DNA of 64,000 nt from Cephalotus follicularis (lineage: Eukaryota; Streptophyta; Magnoliopsida; Oxalidales; Cephalotaceae), in contig BDDD01002058.1 of the NCBI GenBank assembly GCA_001972305.1, forward strand, positions 62,001 through 126,000, written 5' to 3'. Positions 54,044 to 64,000 of the stretch are shown in pieces. The translations under genes were made by a program, and so were the position numbers. The notes beneath the pieces were generated by a model, which saw only the letters and a program-made list of their open reading frames with translations, had not been told where the DNA came from and ran no database searches. Position 1 is the stretch's first letter. Every line of letters starts with the position of its first letter.

Positions 54044-55190
54044 TCAGACGTGGTTGGAGTACATAGAGTTCATTTCAGATTTCATGGCTTCCTGCCATTT
54101 TTTTGAGTCTATATCTGATATAGCTCCTAAGTAACTAGTTGGATCCTCATCCATAAGATTTACCTCTTGGGTTCTCTCAATGAGAAAACTCCCATAGTAC
54201 CTGTCAGGATCCCTAGGTATTCTACTAGACCTTCGAGGAGGTTGTGTGTCAAGAGTTTCGATCATTGATACAGGCTTAACTGGTTGCTCATTTATCTGTT
54301 GAGTAGACGAAATCTCATCTAGCTCAACACTACTCCCACTAGATTATTCCAATAGAAACTCTTTCTCTAGGAAGGTGGCATGCTTTGAGACAAGCACTTT
54401 GCTCTCATCGTAGTAGTAGAAGTAGTATCCCATAGAGTTCTTGGGATAGCCTACAAATTTGCTTTTACTTGACCTAACCTCCAACTTATTTACTTCAGCT
54501 AACTTTACATAATCTGAGCAAAAAGTAATTAAGATGGGGTTTCTTTCCAATCCATATATCATATGGTGTACTGTGTGTAGATTTCGTCGGTGTCTTGCTC
54601 AATAAATGGAGTGTAGTTTCTAAGGCATGTCCCCAGAAAGACAGTGGTAGATCTGTATGGCTTATCATGCTTTGCACCATATCTAGTAGGGTACGGTTTC
54701 TCCTTTCAGAAACACCATTATGCTGTGGTGTTCCTGTAGGAGTCCACTAAGAGAGAATCCCATTCTCTCTGAGATAACCTAGAAACTCAGTGGAAAGATA
54801 TTCACTTCTACGATCTGATCATAGAGTCTTAATACTCTTTCCAGTTTATTTCTCTACTTCGATTCTGAATTCTTTGAACCTTTCAAAGGCCTCAGACTTG
54901 TGCTTCATCAAGTACAAGTACCCGTACCGTGAAAGGTTATCGGTAAAGGTTATGAAGTAGGAATAATCACCTATTGGATGAATAGGCATTGGGCCATACA
55001 CATCTGTGTGCACTAGGCCCAATAGGTTTATAGACTACTCCCCTTGTCTAATAAAGGGTGATTTGGTCATTTTACCTTTGAGGCAGGGTTCACAGGTTGG
55101 AAATGATTCACTGTGAGAGATATTAAGATATCCTTCACTAACCAACCTATGGACTCTTTTCTCACCGGCATGACCAAGTCTATAGTGCCT
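54044..55190 (-). pseudogene. Element G integrase
   Basis: Zinc domain at about 55050-55180 (RLGHAGEKRVHRLVSEGY, CEPCLKGK), core first Asp in HTDVYGPMP (about 55000), second near SDRRSEYLS, and GTPQHNGVSERRNRTLLDM. C-terminal pieces 54680-54495 (PLSFWGHALETTLHLLSKTP) and 54562-54344 (SKSKFVGYPKNSMGYYFYY), then PPRRSSRIPRDPDRYYG before RT. Several stops and at least two frame changes. Confidence 0.87.
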
Positions 55191-55193
55191 GAG

Positions 55194-55779
55194 TTATGTT
55201 TGGTTAATGCCATCTCTCTTTCTTTTGGTTCCTTTTTCAACATTTAAATTAACATGTCTATTTATTATATATAACACATTGTCAACAAAACATTCAACAT
55301 ACAAGACATCATTCTTATGTAAAGAGCAACTCTTGTCTTTAATTATACAACTAAAGCCATCGACCATTAGTGCAGAAATTGAAATGATGTTCTTCCATAA
55401 GGAAGGTACAAATAAAGTGTTATTGAGCTCGAGGATCTTGCCAGTGGGCAACAAAATACAAATAGATCCTATAGCTAATGCCTCAACGCTTGTTCCATCA
55501 GCTACTTTTAGGTCCACTTCTCCCTAAGCAAGGATCCTGCACATTAACACAAATGTATAAGGAACATCTAGTATCTAATACCCAAGAAGTAGGATAAATC
55601 TTATCAATAGACATATTTATATGAATCATAAATATTGAAGGCTCACCTTTGCCTTGTGGTTTATGAATGGAAGACAGGAACTTCTTGTAGTTCCTCTTCC
55701 AATGTCCTACTACACCGTAGTAAAAACATGGGTCCTTAAGAGCGGGATCGATTGATGTAGAGGCTAAATCTACCATCAC
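55194..55779 (-). pseudogene. Element G zinc knuckle and protease
   Basis: 55779-55498 contains a knuckle-like CFYYGVVGHWKRNY whose second and last Cys are lost, then WVLDTRCSLYIC, where the protease motif DTG(A/C)S reads DTRCS. 55517-55194 continues with VADGTSVEALAIGSI and LNNTLFVPSLWKNIISISAL, the post-protease segment of copia polyproteins. Non-functional. Confidence 0.85.
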
Positions 55780-56537
55780 AGGGGAGTGGGTGCAGCTACT
55801 TGTGGCCTTGCATAAGGCTGCACTGCATTATGCATTGCCTACTTGCCTTTCGCAATGGAATTCTTCCCCTTTGTTTTGTATTGGGAAGTGTTGGTCAAGT
55901 GCATCACACGTTTGAACTTGGGGAGATGAATTCCAGCATCCCTCCACATGTTGAGGAGCTCAGAAAGAGAGACCTCATCTTTGTTCATGTTGAAGTTAAT
56001 AAATTAACCAGGAGTAGGAAGGATGGAGTGATAGAAGGATCACATCTGTGCTCAACTCAACATCTTGGATGAAACCCAAAGATGCAAGCTGCTCAATGTA
56101 GCTGATCATTTTCAGACAATGGTCATTGACAAATGCTCCTTCTGGCATCTTATTGCAGAAAAGCTCCTTGGAGAGATGATACCTGGCTATCCTGATTTTC
56201 TTACCATACAATTCTTGTAGGTGAAGCAAGATAGCTCTTGGGTCAGTCATGTACTTATGCTGACACTGTAGGTCATAGCTCATTGCTGTTATCATGCAGC
56301 ATCTGACAATCTCATTGTCATCCTTCCGCTTGAGAAAGGTTGCTTTCTACTCATCACTAGCATCCTCAACAACACTTATGGGGCTGCTAGCCTCAAGTAC
56401 ATAGCCTCTACAATTGATTGAGAGTATCAATCGTTGGTTGTGTATCCAGTCCAAAAAGTTTGGACCGGTTAACTTATTGGTATCCAATATACCAGCGAGT
56501 GGGTTTGGTCCCATTGCAATATCTACAGATATGAAAG
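55780..56537 (-). pseudogene. Element G gag
   Basis: Starts at ATG in MGPNPLAGILDTNKLTGPNF (about 56517 on the minus strand; an upstream in-frame Met lies near 56580). LDWIHNQRLILSINCRGYVL, a break near 56345, CCMITAMSYDLQCQHKY, AILLHLQELYGKKIRIARYH, KMPEGAFVNDHCLKMISYIE. This is the UBN2-type copia Gag. A further break separates it from the knuckle. Confidence 0.83.
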
Positions 56538-56599
56538 AAAAGAAAAGGATATTAGTATTTTGTTCAGGCCATATTCTCAAAACATTAAAGATTTGATCT

Positions 56600-58789
56600 T
56601 TAAATCTTTAAGTATACCCTCCCACTATTTTGCGCGAATTCCATAACCCTCAAGTATGGAAGACGAGAAACATTTAACTTGAATGATCTCATCATAAGTT
56701 GTTTCCTAGGGGTGATCGGAATCCCATAACATGTACACAAACACCTAGGGTTTACCCAACAAGTGTGATGTCCCTTATGGGTAGAAAAAAACTTTTTGCC
56801 AATTTTATCTCATAAAATTTCCAATCTTTGTTTTAGCCTATAGGTACTATATGCCCATGAGTTTACTCATCAAGGCATAAGTATGCTATTTCAAGTTGAA
56901 CCCATCATTGACCATTATGGTGGACTAAAGATATAACCCTTGGGTTTACCCAAGAAGGCTCCATCAATAGCCCATCACTAATGCATATCTCATATTCGAT
57001 TGATGCAAGAAAACTTATCTTAAGCAAACCTTTGGTTTACCCAACAAGTTATGAGCTCTTGACAAGGTTCTTCATATCAATAATAATGATGGAAGGCAAC
57101 GACCGGATACGTTCTTGTGTCCGTGTCGTTATCACTTGATATTGAATTTAATAGAGGGGTTTAATGGTCTTTAATATTAGCCATCCTATTATTAGTCTGG
57201 TTGACAGATAGATGTCATAATATAGAGAGATCGTTGGAATCTCTTGCATGGCACATTTAAACTAAGCATGCATCTTATACATCTTATCCTGATGGTAGTC
57301 ATGGACTTTTAAGCTAATGGTATCATCCTAGGTAGTTTATTATAATAATGCTAATATTCCAAATAAGCCATGGGTGTTAAAATATTACAATATTACATTC
57401 TTCTATCTTCTCGTTTTGTTTTCCGCCGCGACTCTCGCCAACTAAACAAACTACTTCTAATTATAAATAAAAAAGAAACTCGATTTCAAATCGAGGGATT
57501 TATAAGAGGAAGAGTGAATGTTTAAACATATTACAAATTAGGGGAGAAGTGGTATGAAAGCCTTAATAAAAGACTATTACAAACACCCACTATTAAAGCT
57601 GTAAAACAACCATACATTCAACACTTTAATAAAAATCATCCATCTAGCCTAAAGTCCATGAACTACCATCATGCATATTTTAATTGAACCTCACTGAATA
57701 TATAAATAAAAGACAAATGTGTTAGTAATAATGAACATACAAAACAATAACCAACTTTTAGAAAAATTTTAAAAATTTTGGGCTTGAGTCACTATTCATT
57801 ATGGGCCCGGTAGGTAAAAGGGTCCACCAAAAATTGAGCATTGGTTACTATTCATCATGAGTTCAAGAGGTACTAGGGCTCACTAATAATTGGGCCTTGA
57901 TAACTATTCATGGTTCAACTATTCAATTAGGCTTAGAAGTTAGGGTTAGGGTTGGTTAGGGTTTAGTAAAAACCCTAACTAGTGCCATGTGTCTTCCATC
58001 CACACGTGCCACTTGTCCCTCAATCCAACTCTTCATCACATGAGGTAACTTCAACCCTAAAAATCAAGATCAAATCCTAGCCATCCATCTCATGGATTGA
58101 TCCTAGGGCCAAGATTGAATATTGCATAAAAGTTACTTTACTAAAGGTGAAGACAAGCTTCCTTAAATCAAGGAAAATGTTATGAAGTGTGTCATAACAC
58201 TTACACCACACTCCAACCTCCCATTTAATACATGCTTGGACAAAATTTTGCCCCACCCTTACGCATTCAACCTTCGTCTCACATTTAATGCAACTCTTAT
58301 AACAAAATTAGATGCAACTCTTACATCTCATCATCCATTAACATTAAATATAGCTTTTATAGTATAGTTTATGGACTTTACTAACTTTTGAGACATTAAA
58401 GTGAGTAAGGTGAATATTATAATATGTCTCACATATTATAAAGTTTAGGGATTTTATACATTAATGTCATAAAGTCTCTTTGTCATCATCTTCATTAAGA
58501 TGACTTAAAAGCTTCAAACAAACTCCATTAATGGAGTTTCATAGGGCCAAAATTTTTAGTGGCACAAGGGACCTGGTTAAGTTGATTTTTAGGCTTAGGT
58601 CCAAGAGAGAAAAATGTCCCTAACACACACACACAATCTCATTGGTGCCCATAAAAATCAAAATAAAACTCTTTTGTTCATGTTTTTAGTACTTAACCTT
58701 AGACTAACATTTAGGTCACCAAAACTAAAAATTTTTACACTAATGGAAACCCCATTACTCATACATTTATAAAAATATATCAAAGTGTG
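56600..58789 (-). other. Element G long leader, non-coding
   Basis: 2.2 kb between gag and primer site with no domain that I recognise. Holds four imperfect copies of GGTTTACCCAACAAG (56748, 56859, 56941, 57033), three copies of ACTATTCAT (57791, 57848, 57903) and a short TTAGGGTTAGGG tract (57939-57964). Could be the element leader or include an unrecognised insertion. Confidence 0.55.
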
Positions 58790-58911
58790 ATCAAAGATGG
58801 CTCTAATACCATTTGTTGGTTTTAAAACAAAGTGGCTAGATTAACACATAATCAAAGATGGCTCTGATACCATTCGTTGGTTTTAAAACAAAGTGGCTAG
58901 ATTAACACATA
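58790..58911 (-). repeat. 61-bp tandem duplication across primer site and LTR edge of G
   Basis: Unit 1 58790-58850, unit 2 58851-58911. Each holds the primer site and 38 bp of LTR. Window GCTCTAATACCA in unit 1 and GCTCTGATACCA in unit 2 (58861-58872, exact complement of the initiator-Met site). Confidence 0.9.
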
Positions 58912-60374
58912 ATCTAACCCTAACTAGCAAACCCTAAAACATAATAGATTTTATATAAACAAAACCTATGCCAGGATCACTTCAATCATCACTTTGACAT
59001 ACCAAAAGATCAAAAGAAAAAGAGAAGGAAGGTTCAAAGTAATATCTACTCAAAGTTCTATGATTCTTCCAAATATCTTCAAAACACTATCTTACTTCAA
59101 GGCACTTGAATAGTAAATGATATGTTATCTCCAAGAGTGTGCACACCAAGAGAGAAGCAAGTGAGTGTATGGTGGAGAGCCTTAAAATTTTGGCTAAAGC
59201 TTGCGAGAACCAAGATGAGATGCTAGTCTGACACCACTGAGTCTCTAACAATCTTTTTAGAAATGAAGACTTAAGTCATTCACTCTTACAACCTTTGTAT
59301 ATATACTAAGTCATAACTTAAGTGAATGCCATATGTAATTAATCACATTAATCACATAACCTTATCTCATAAGCTTATTCAATTAAACTAATCGCATTAG
59401 TACAACTAATTAATTATTCAATTAATTATTTCTCTCCAACTCTCTTGCATTCTCACACTTGTATTGTGTGTGACTCTATGGGTTCATGAATACACTGGAC
59501 ATAGGATTAATCATAACGCTTATGATTGTACGATTGTTCATTCCTAATTGCATTACAAACTTATAATCGAAATAAAAGAATCAAACCTTATATTAATTCT
59601 ATATTACATGTGATTAATAATCAATTAATCTCGTTCATCCTAATGATCAACGTCGACGTCTAGCAATGCATATTGACCCCTAAGTAATATGAATGTGACC
59701 TTGAACCTCAAATTACAGTTACGTGCACATACAATCCTTCTACTGGAATTGCTTGAATTAAACCTAGGGCAAGAAACATGTCAGACCCTAATAGTTTATT
59801 TATTAAAATGATATCGTGGGTAATTAGCTATCTCGGTCAAATTAGAAACCCTTTCTAATTAACTGATCTCTGATATTAGAATCATCATTCCAATACATTT
59901 TCATCATGACCAAGAAATCTTACAGCTAAATACCCTAAGCATGAACTCCCTTTACTGGAAGCGGTAGATTCCATCTTGCTCACTCACATATCACCATGCA
60001 TAATCTACAATACCTAACTAATACCTGTATACTCCTCATGGTTAGAGGACGTACTTAAGTATCATTAAAGTATGATATCTTATACACAAGACATCTAGTG
60101 GTGGCTCAGGTCTAACGACCACACACACTACTGCAATACAGGAAGCCTGTCTGACATGTAACTAAAACTCCATACAGGTTTTCCTACTGTGAGCCACTTC
60201 AGTGAACTCATAAAATAATGAGCACCCACTTGTATGCATTATAGTCACTACACGATGACTTGTGAGAATAGTCAACCTTTTCAACGAGCTGGCATACTAA
60301 GTGCTAGTCTATCCGGATAACATATGTCCAAGTATGCTATCTTACGACTAGGAAGGTTCTAGAATAAATCTTAC
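58875..60374 (-). repeat. Element G 5' LTR, truncated at right
   Basis: Window start CGTTGGTTTTAAAAC (TG changed to CG; unit 1 of the duplication keeps TGTTGG at 58814). 59646-60374 matches the left LTR. One AACGTCGACGTC motif lies at 59648. Ends AGAATAAATCTTA where fragment N begins. Confidence 0.85.
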
Positions 60375-60379
60375 CGATG

Positions 60380-60966
60380 TGCTATCACACGCCTCGTTCT
60401 CGACCACCCCCCGCCAGAGGACGCCCGTAACAGGAAGAAGGATCCTCCACCCAGATCCCTAACTTCGGTCACCAAAACACCAACACTAAAAGCCTAACAC
60501 TCAAGGCCAACAGAGAAGATATGGAAAACACACTGTAGAGGGGGACCAAGCTCTCCAAACGACCACGCACTCTAAGGCATTAAAACAAGCAACGCCCGAG
60601 CACAAGAAAGATCCACATGGTTTCACACATCAAATCATCTCAAGAAACATTGTTGGTCTGAGGTCGGGAGGTCGGGCAAAACTAAGGAAAACCCCAATCT
60701 CTTACCTAACTTCTGCGAGCGACGTCCGATGACAAAACTTCTGAGGATGGCACCAGACTTCAACTCTAAGGTCAAACTAACCTGAGCTGAAAGGTCAAAC
60801 TTAAGGTCTTTCTAGTCTATGAGCTTCACCATCCCTTCCTCGGCATCTCAGCAGAGGTGCCGGCGGCTCCCTAAAGACCCGAGAAGGATCTCCTATGTTC
60901 TCACATACAGCATGGGCCGATGAGGCCTACTCCGCTACCAAAGTGTCAGAGGACACCCAAGCACAC
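60380..60966 (-). repeat. Fragment N: diverged, internally deleted LTR of the E family
   Basis: Minus-strand match to the E LTR end: TCACACGCC, CCCCCGCCAGAGGACG, GGATCCTCCACCCAGATCCC, then GGTCGGGCAAAACTAAGGAAAAC (equivalent to 20230 region) and GCATCTCAGCAGAGGTGCCG. Blocks are in order with deletions between them. Interrupted by J. Confidence 0.7.
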
Positions 60967-63900
60967 TGTCACACCCCGCTTTCCAACATCAAGACAACAC
61001 ATAAGTGGTAAGGCAATCAACACAAGATGTAATTCAGCACATGCAATTATCAAAAAACAAAAACCTTCAGCAGCGGAAGCAATAACATAAAAGAGCCGAA
61101 TTACAAGACATACATCACGCATCCCATACTACGTGATGACCAACAGGTTTATACAAAACCCAACATCAAAGCTGATCACCCAAAAACGGAGCGTGATAAA
61201 ATACAGAACGAGATAACGAAATATCCTTTGTTACAATATCCAATAACATAACCCAGTTCATAAATCCAGTACATGAAAAGTAAGAGAGATAACTAAGTCT
61301 TCTCTTCAAGTCTCCATGCATGCTCCATCAAGACCCCACTTCATCAATCTGTTATAGTAGGGGGTTAGCCTTTGTCCTCACTCGGCCAAGTGAAAAAAAA
61401 AACTCATAAACACAGTTCGAGTCAGATGATAAAGAGTATCATGAATGAATGCATTATGATGCAGTTTGACATGTGGTTTTCACAGTAATTTATATCTCAG
61501 CATGTACAAATATAAAAATATATGTATGCCCACAGTACAGGTATAACCTCATAAGGCTATAACAACACAAGCAGTAAAACATGTTCCAAAAGGAACCAGA
61601 CAGTCCAGTCCTCTTGATCGTCGCCACCTCCTGGCCCCAACGTCAAGCACTCTCACTCCATCCCCGTGTGCGAACGGTTTTGGAGCAAGTCCTCCGTAAG
61701 TTGTTAGCACGGCGGCTAACCAACAACAGTACCAGCAAGGCGGCTGAACAGTCAACAGTCACAAACATTGCACAGTACAGTAAAGCAGTAAAGTATAATC
61801 ACTTGGTCACATATATCCGTTTAAAATATATTACTCAGTTCACAGTCGTAATAAGTTTATAAAACTTAAAACAATACATTTGATTGGGTAACCAATCCTC
61901 TAAAACAGTTCTCCGTCTTTAGGAATACTTCCCTACTCATTTCGAAAATATATAAAATCGTATATTTGACAAATATACATTTTCGTACAATACATTTGAT
62001 TGCGAAGTCAATCCTTCAAAACAATTCTCAGTCATTGGAAAATACTTACCATATTCATTTCAAAAATACATATATGTTGACAAAATATATATTTTCGCAT
62101 AATACGTTTGATTACATGAACAATCCATTAAACATTTATCAGTCATTTGGAAAATACTTTTCCCTCAGTTGGTTCGGAAATATATAAACCACAAGTTGAA
62201 AAATATATATATTTTTTCGTACAAAATGATTATAAGAATCATACAGTCATTTTCAAAATGGTTATCACTTGTAGAAACCAACCCTAATGCAAGTCACAGT
62301 AATAATGCAAACATATGCTCATAATGCATCTAGGATCGCTCCTAGAGTCGTTTCGGGTCTAGCGGGTCCCATTCGGGTGAAAAATCTATTGAACAGGGGA
62401 TAGGCGTCGATGTCTATCCAAAGGCGTCGACTTCTTTTCACTTAAGGCGTCAATCCAGTGTGCAGTCATTCCAAGGCGTTTTGGACTAAAGACGTCGACG
62501 TCTTTACCAAAGGCGTCGATGTCTTGTGACACCAGAAGGTATCAGTTCGTGAGTATGGATTCTGGAGGGAAGAAACCAGACTCCAAATCCTTCATGTAGA
62601 CGGAACTTACACTCTCAAAGTGTTGAGCATGCTACTGGTTAACATGGAATATAACCAGAACATCATTTCACGTATAAAACATGAAATCCCAAGGGTAGTT
62701 CACTGACAGTAGACACTACTGTTCTTCAATACCCAGAAAAGGCGTCGATGTCTACCAAAAGACATCGATGTCTTCGCATGCAACACGAAGGCATAACTCT
62801 ACAGTTATATGAAGCCCACAAAAGGAGTCGATGTCCTTTACAAAGCATCGATACCTTTCACGTTTTCACTCTAAGGCGTCGACGTCTTCATATAGACGTC
62901 AACGTCATACCATCCCAGAACGTCATCACCACAGTTTTAACACACCAAGCCATTAACAAATCCATTCTTTACATAATTAAATCACATAATCATGTAATCA
63001 CACATGCTTGATAACTCCGTATATCACAGTAATACCACCAAATTCCAGAATCACAATCCAACCATTAACATGCAATCCAACATGTTATTCACTAGCATAA
63101 AACCCAAAATGCATGTATGAGAATCATCACTTTCCCCTACCTTGTTGTTCCAAGTTAGGAACTAGAAAGTCCACCCCTTTAAGTTCCCAGGTTCTGGCCA
63201 AAGCAGCTTCAAGGTTCTCCCAGCAACTGCTATCCACAGGCTCCAAGTTCTAGCTCCAACAAGCTTCAACAATGGTGGCTCTTACACTTGCCCACACTCA
63301 CTGTTTTCTTTTCTTTCCTTCTTTTGGTGTCTTAGACGAGAGAGAGGGGTAGGAGGTGGTGTTTTATGATGGCAGGAGCTCCCCCAACCTCTCCTCTCAG
63401 CATTCAAAGCACTCTCGTGCTCCCTCTCCCTTTCCCAGACTCTGCATCCTTTTTTTGTTTTGTTTTCTTCCCCACCTCTTTTATTTGCAGGTTGCTTGCA
63501 TGGTGACACTTGTTACCACCTTCATTCTCCTACAGTCATGCAAGTCAGGAGACCACCGTGCATGAGAAACACGTCTCCTTCCCGTGCCTCAAGGCGCCTG
63601 CATGGATGCTACATCTTTCTCTCTGCACGTTACTCTGTCAGTTATAACGTGGCAGACATTTTTTTGAAAGGCGTCGACGTCTTTCCTTTAGAAGTCGATG
63701 TCTTTTCCTCTTTGTAAGAAGGTGCCGATGTCTTCTCTCCACATCGACGTGCATGCCCATGCATTCACGTGTGCCTCGGATCCAAAAGGCGTCGACGTCT
63801 TTATAAAAGACGTCGATGTGTTTCTTCCAAAACTGCACCGTTTCCAAGTTAACTCACACATTCCCTTCCTTAATCCACATTTAGGGCTTGTAAGTATCAT

Positions 63901-63993
63901 TTGAGTCTGAAACTCGACATTCTCCTTAATCCAAGTTTTAAGATTACATCCTAAGATGGAAAAAACACAATTAGGAAAATACCGGGCGTTACA
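60967..63993. repeat. Solo LTR J
   Basis: 3027 bp, TGTCACACCCCGC ... GGGCGTTACA, flanked by CACAC at 60962-60966 and 63994-63998. No internal coding region on either side. Contains 17 GTCGAYGTC-type motifs in clusters at 62402-62525, 62738-62780, 62823-62910 and 63666-63822. TATATATTTTCG-type repeats at 61950-62220. The parts 60967-62400 and 62910-63660 hold no gene I recognise. The CACAC duplication is low-complexity and so a little less certain. Confidence 0.75.
62402..63822. promoter_or_regulatory. GGCGTCGAYGTCTT motif clusters in LTR J
   Basis: Seventeen variants in four clusters (5, 2, 4 and 6). Paired copies face each other, for example AAAGGCGTCGACGTCTTTATAAAAGACGTCGATG around 63786-63820 (written here as neighbouring motifs). 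Same motif class as C, A and K. Confidence 0.55.
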
Positions 63994-64000
63994 CACACAC

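Larger units (their letters stand above)
51673..60374 (-). mobile_element. Element G: Ty1/copia retrotransposon, heavily decayed
   Basis: Minus-strand copia element with partial LTRs at both sides (51673-52560 and 58875-60374), polypurine tract, primer site and the copia domain order gag, protease, integrase, RT, RNase H. Both LTRs are cut: the left one lacks its first 0.77 kb at LTR H, the right one lacks its last 0.19 kb at fragment N. The leader between primer site and gag is unusually long, about 2.2 kb. Confidence 0.87.

Noticed and set aside
57939-57964. TTAGGGTTAGGG tract as an interstitial telomere
   Set aside because: Only two perfect plant-like or mixed units in 26 bp; too short to distinguish from chance.
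60962-63998. CACAC at both ends of J as chance low-complexity match
   Set aside because: Kept as a target duplication because the LTR termini TGTCAC and GTTACA coincide exactly with it, but the right copy lies in a longer CA run and is less certain.

Overview
The window is angiosperm nuclear heterochromatin made of transposable elements. I see no host gene, rRNA, tRNA gene or CRISPR array. The plant assignment rests on chromovirus-type Ty3/gypsy elements with initiator-methionine tRNA primer sites, a degraded Ty1/copia element, a Sirevirus-like copia LTR, and an endogenous pararetrovirus (Caulimoviridae). The species cannot be named from sequence alone.

Layout. Positions 1-47397 form one nested stack. 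Host element C (minus strand, 12615-47397, left LTR continuing off-window) was split by E (plus, 17922-44465, target duplication CTACC) inside its gag, and by B (minus, 6229-12614) inside its 3' LTR. B was split by A (plus, 1-6228, left part off-window). E was invaded by D in its 5' LTR (minus, 20725-30601), by solo LTR M directly after its gag start codon (31075-35007, duplication GTGCC) and by K in its 3' LTR (42262-43719). M carries copia solo LTR L (33744-34881, duplication GTTGT). C itself lies in the reverse transcriptase/RNase H part of a pararetrovirus copy, whose remaining 3' portion is 47398 to about 49900: RNase H end, ORF2, promoter, poly(A) signal and primer site. Next come a 66-bp inverted repeat, LTR H (50207-51672), copia element G (minus, 51673-60374), an E-like LTR fragment N (60380-60966) and a solo LTR J (60967-63993, duplication CACAC).

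Coding content. A, C, D and E carry Gag, CCHC zinc knuckle, aspartic protease, reverse transcriptase, RNase H, integrase and, where intact, a chromodomain-like tail, in Ty3/gypsy order. B keeps only gag between two LTRs. All are broken. E is unusual: 16 in-frame stops but no frameshift across about 4.8 kb.

The most interesting signal is non-coding. LTRs of several unrelated families (A, C, D, J, K and copia L) carry dense arrays of short near-palindromes centred on GTCGAC, in two dialects: GACGTCGAYGTC and CAGYCGACTG. In L the array sits just upstream of the TATA box. In both C and D the number of motif units differs between the two LTRs of the same element. LTR H carries a different array built on GACTCGCC and TGACTCA. 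These look like fast-evolving promoter modules that have spread or converged across retrotransposon families.
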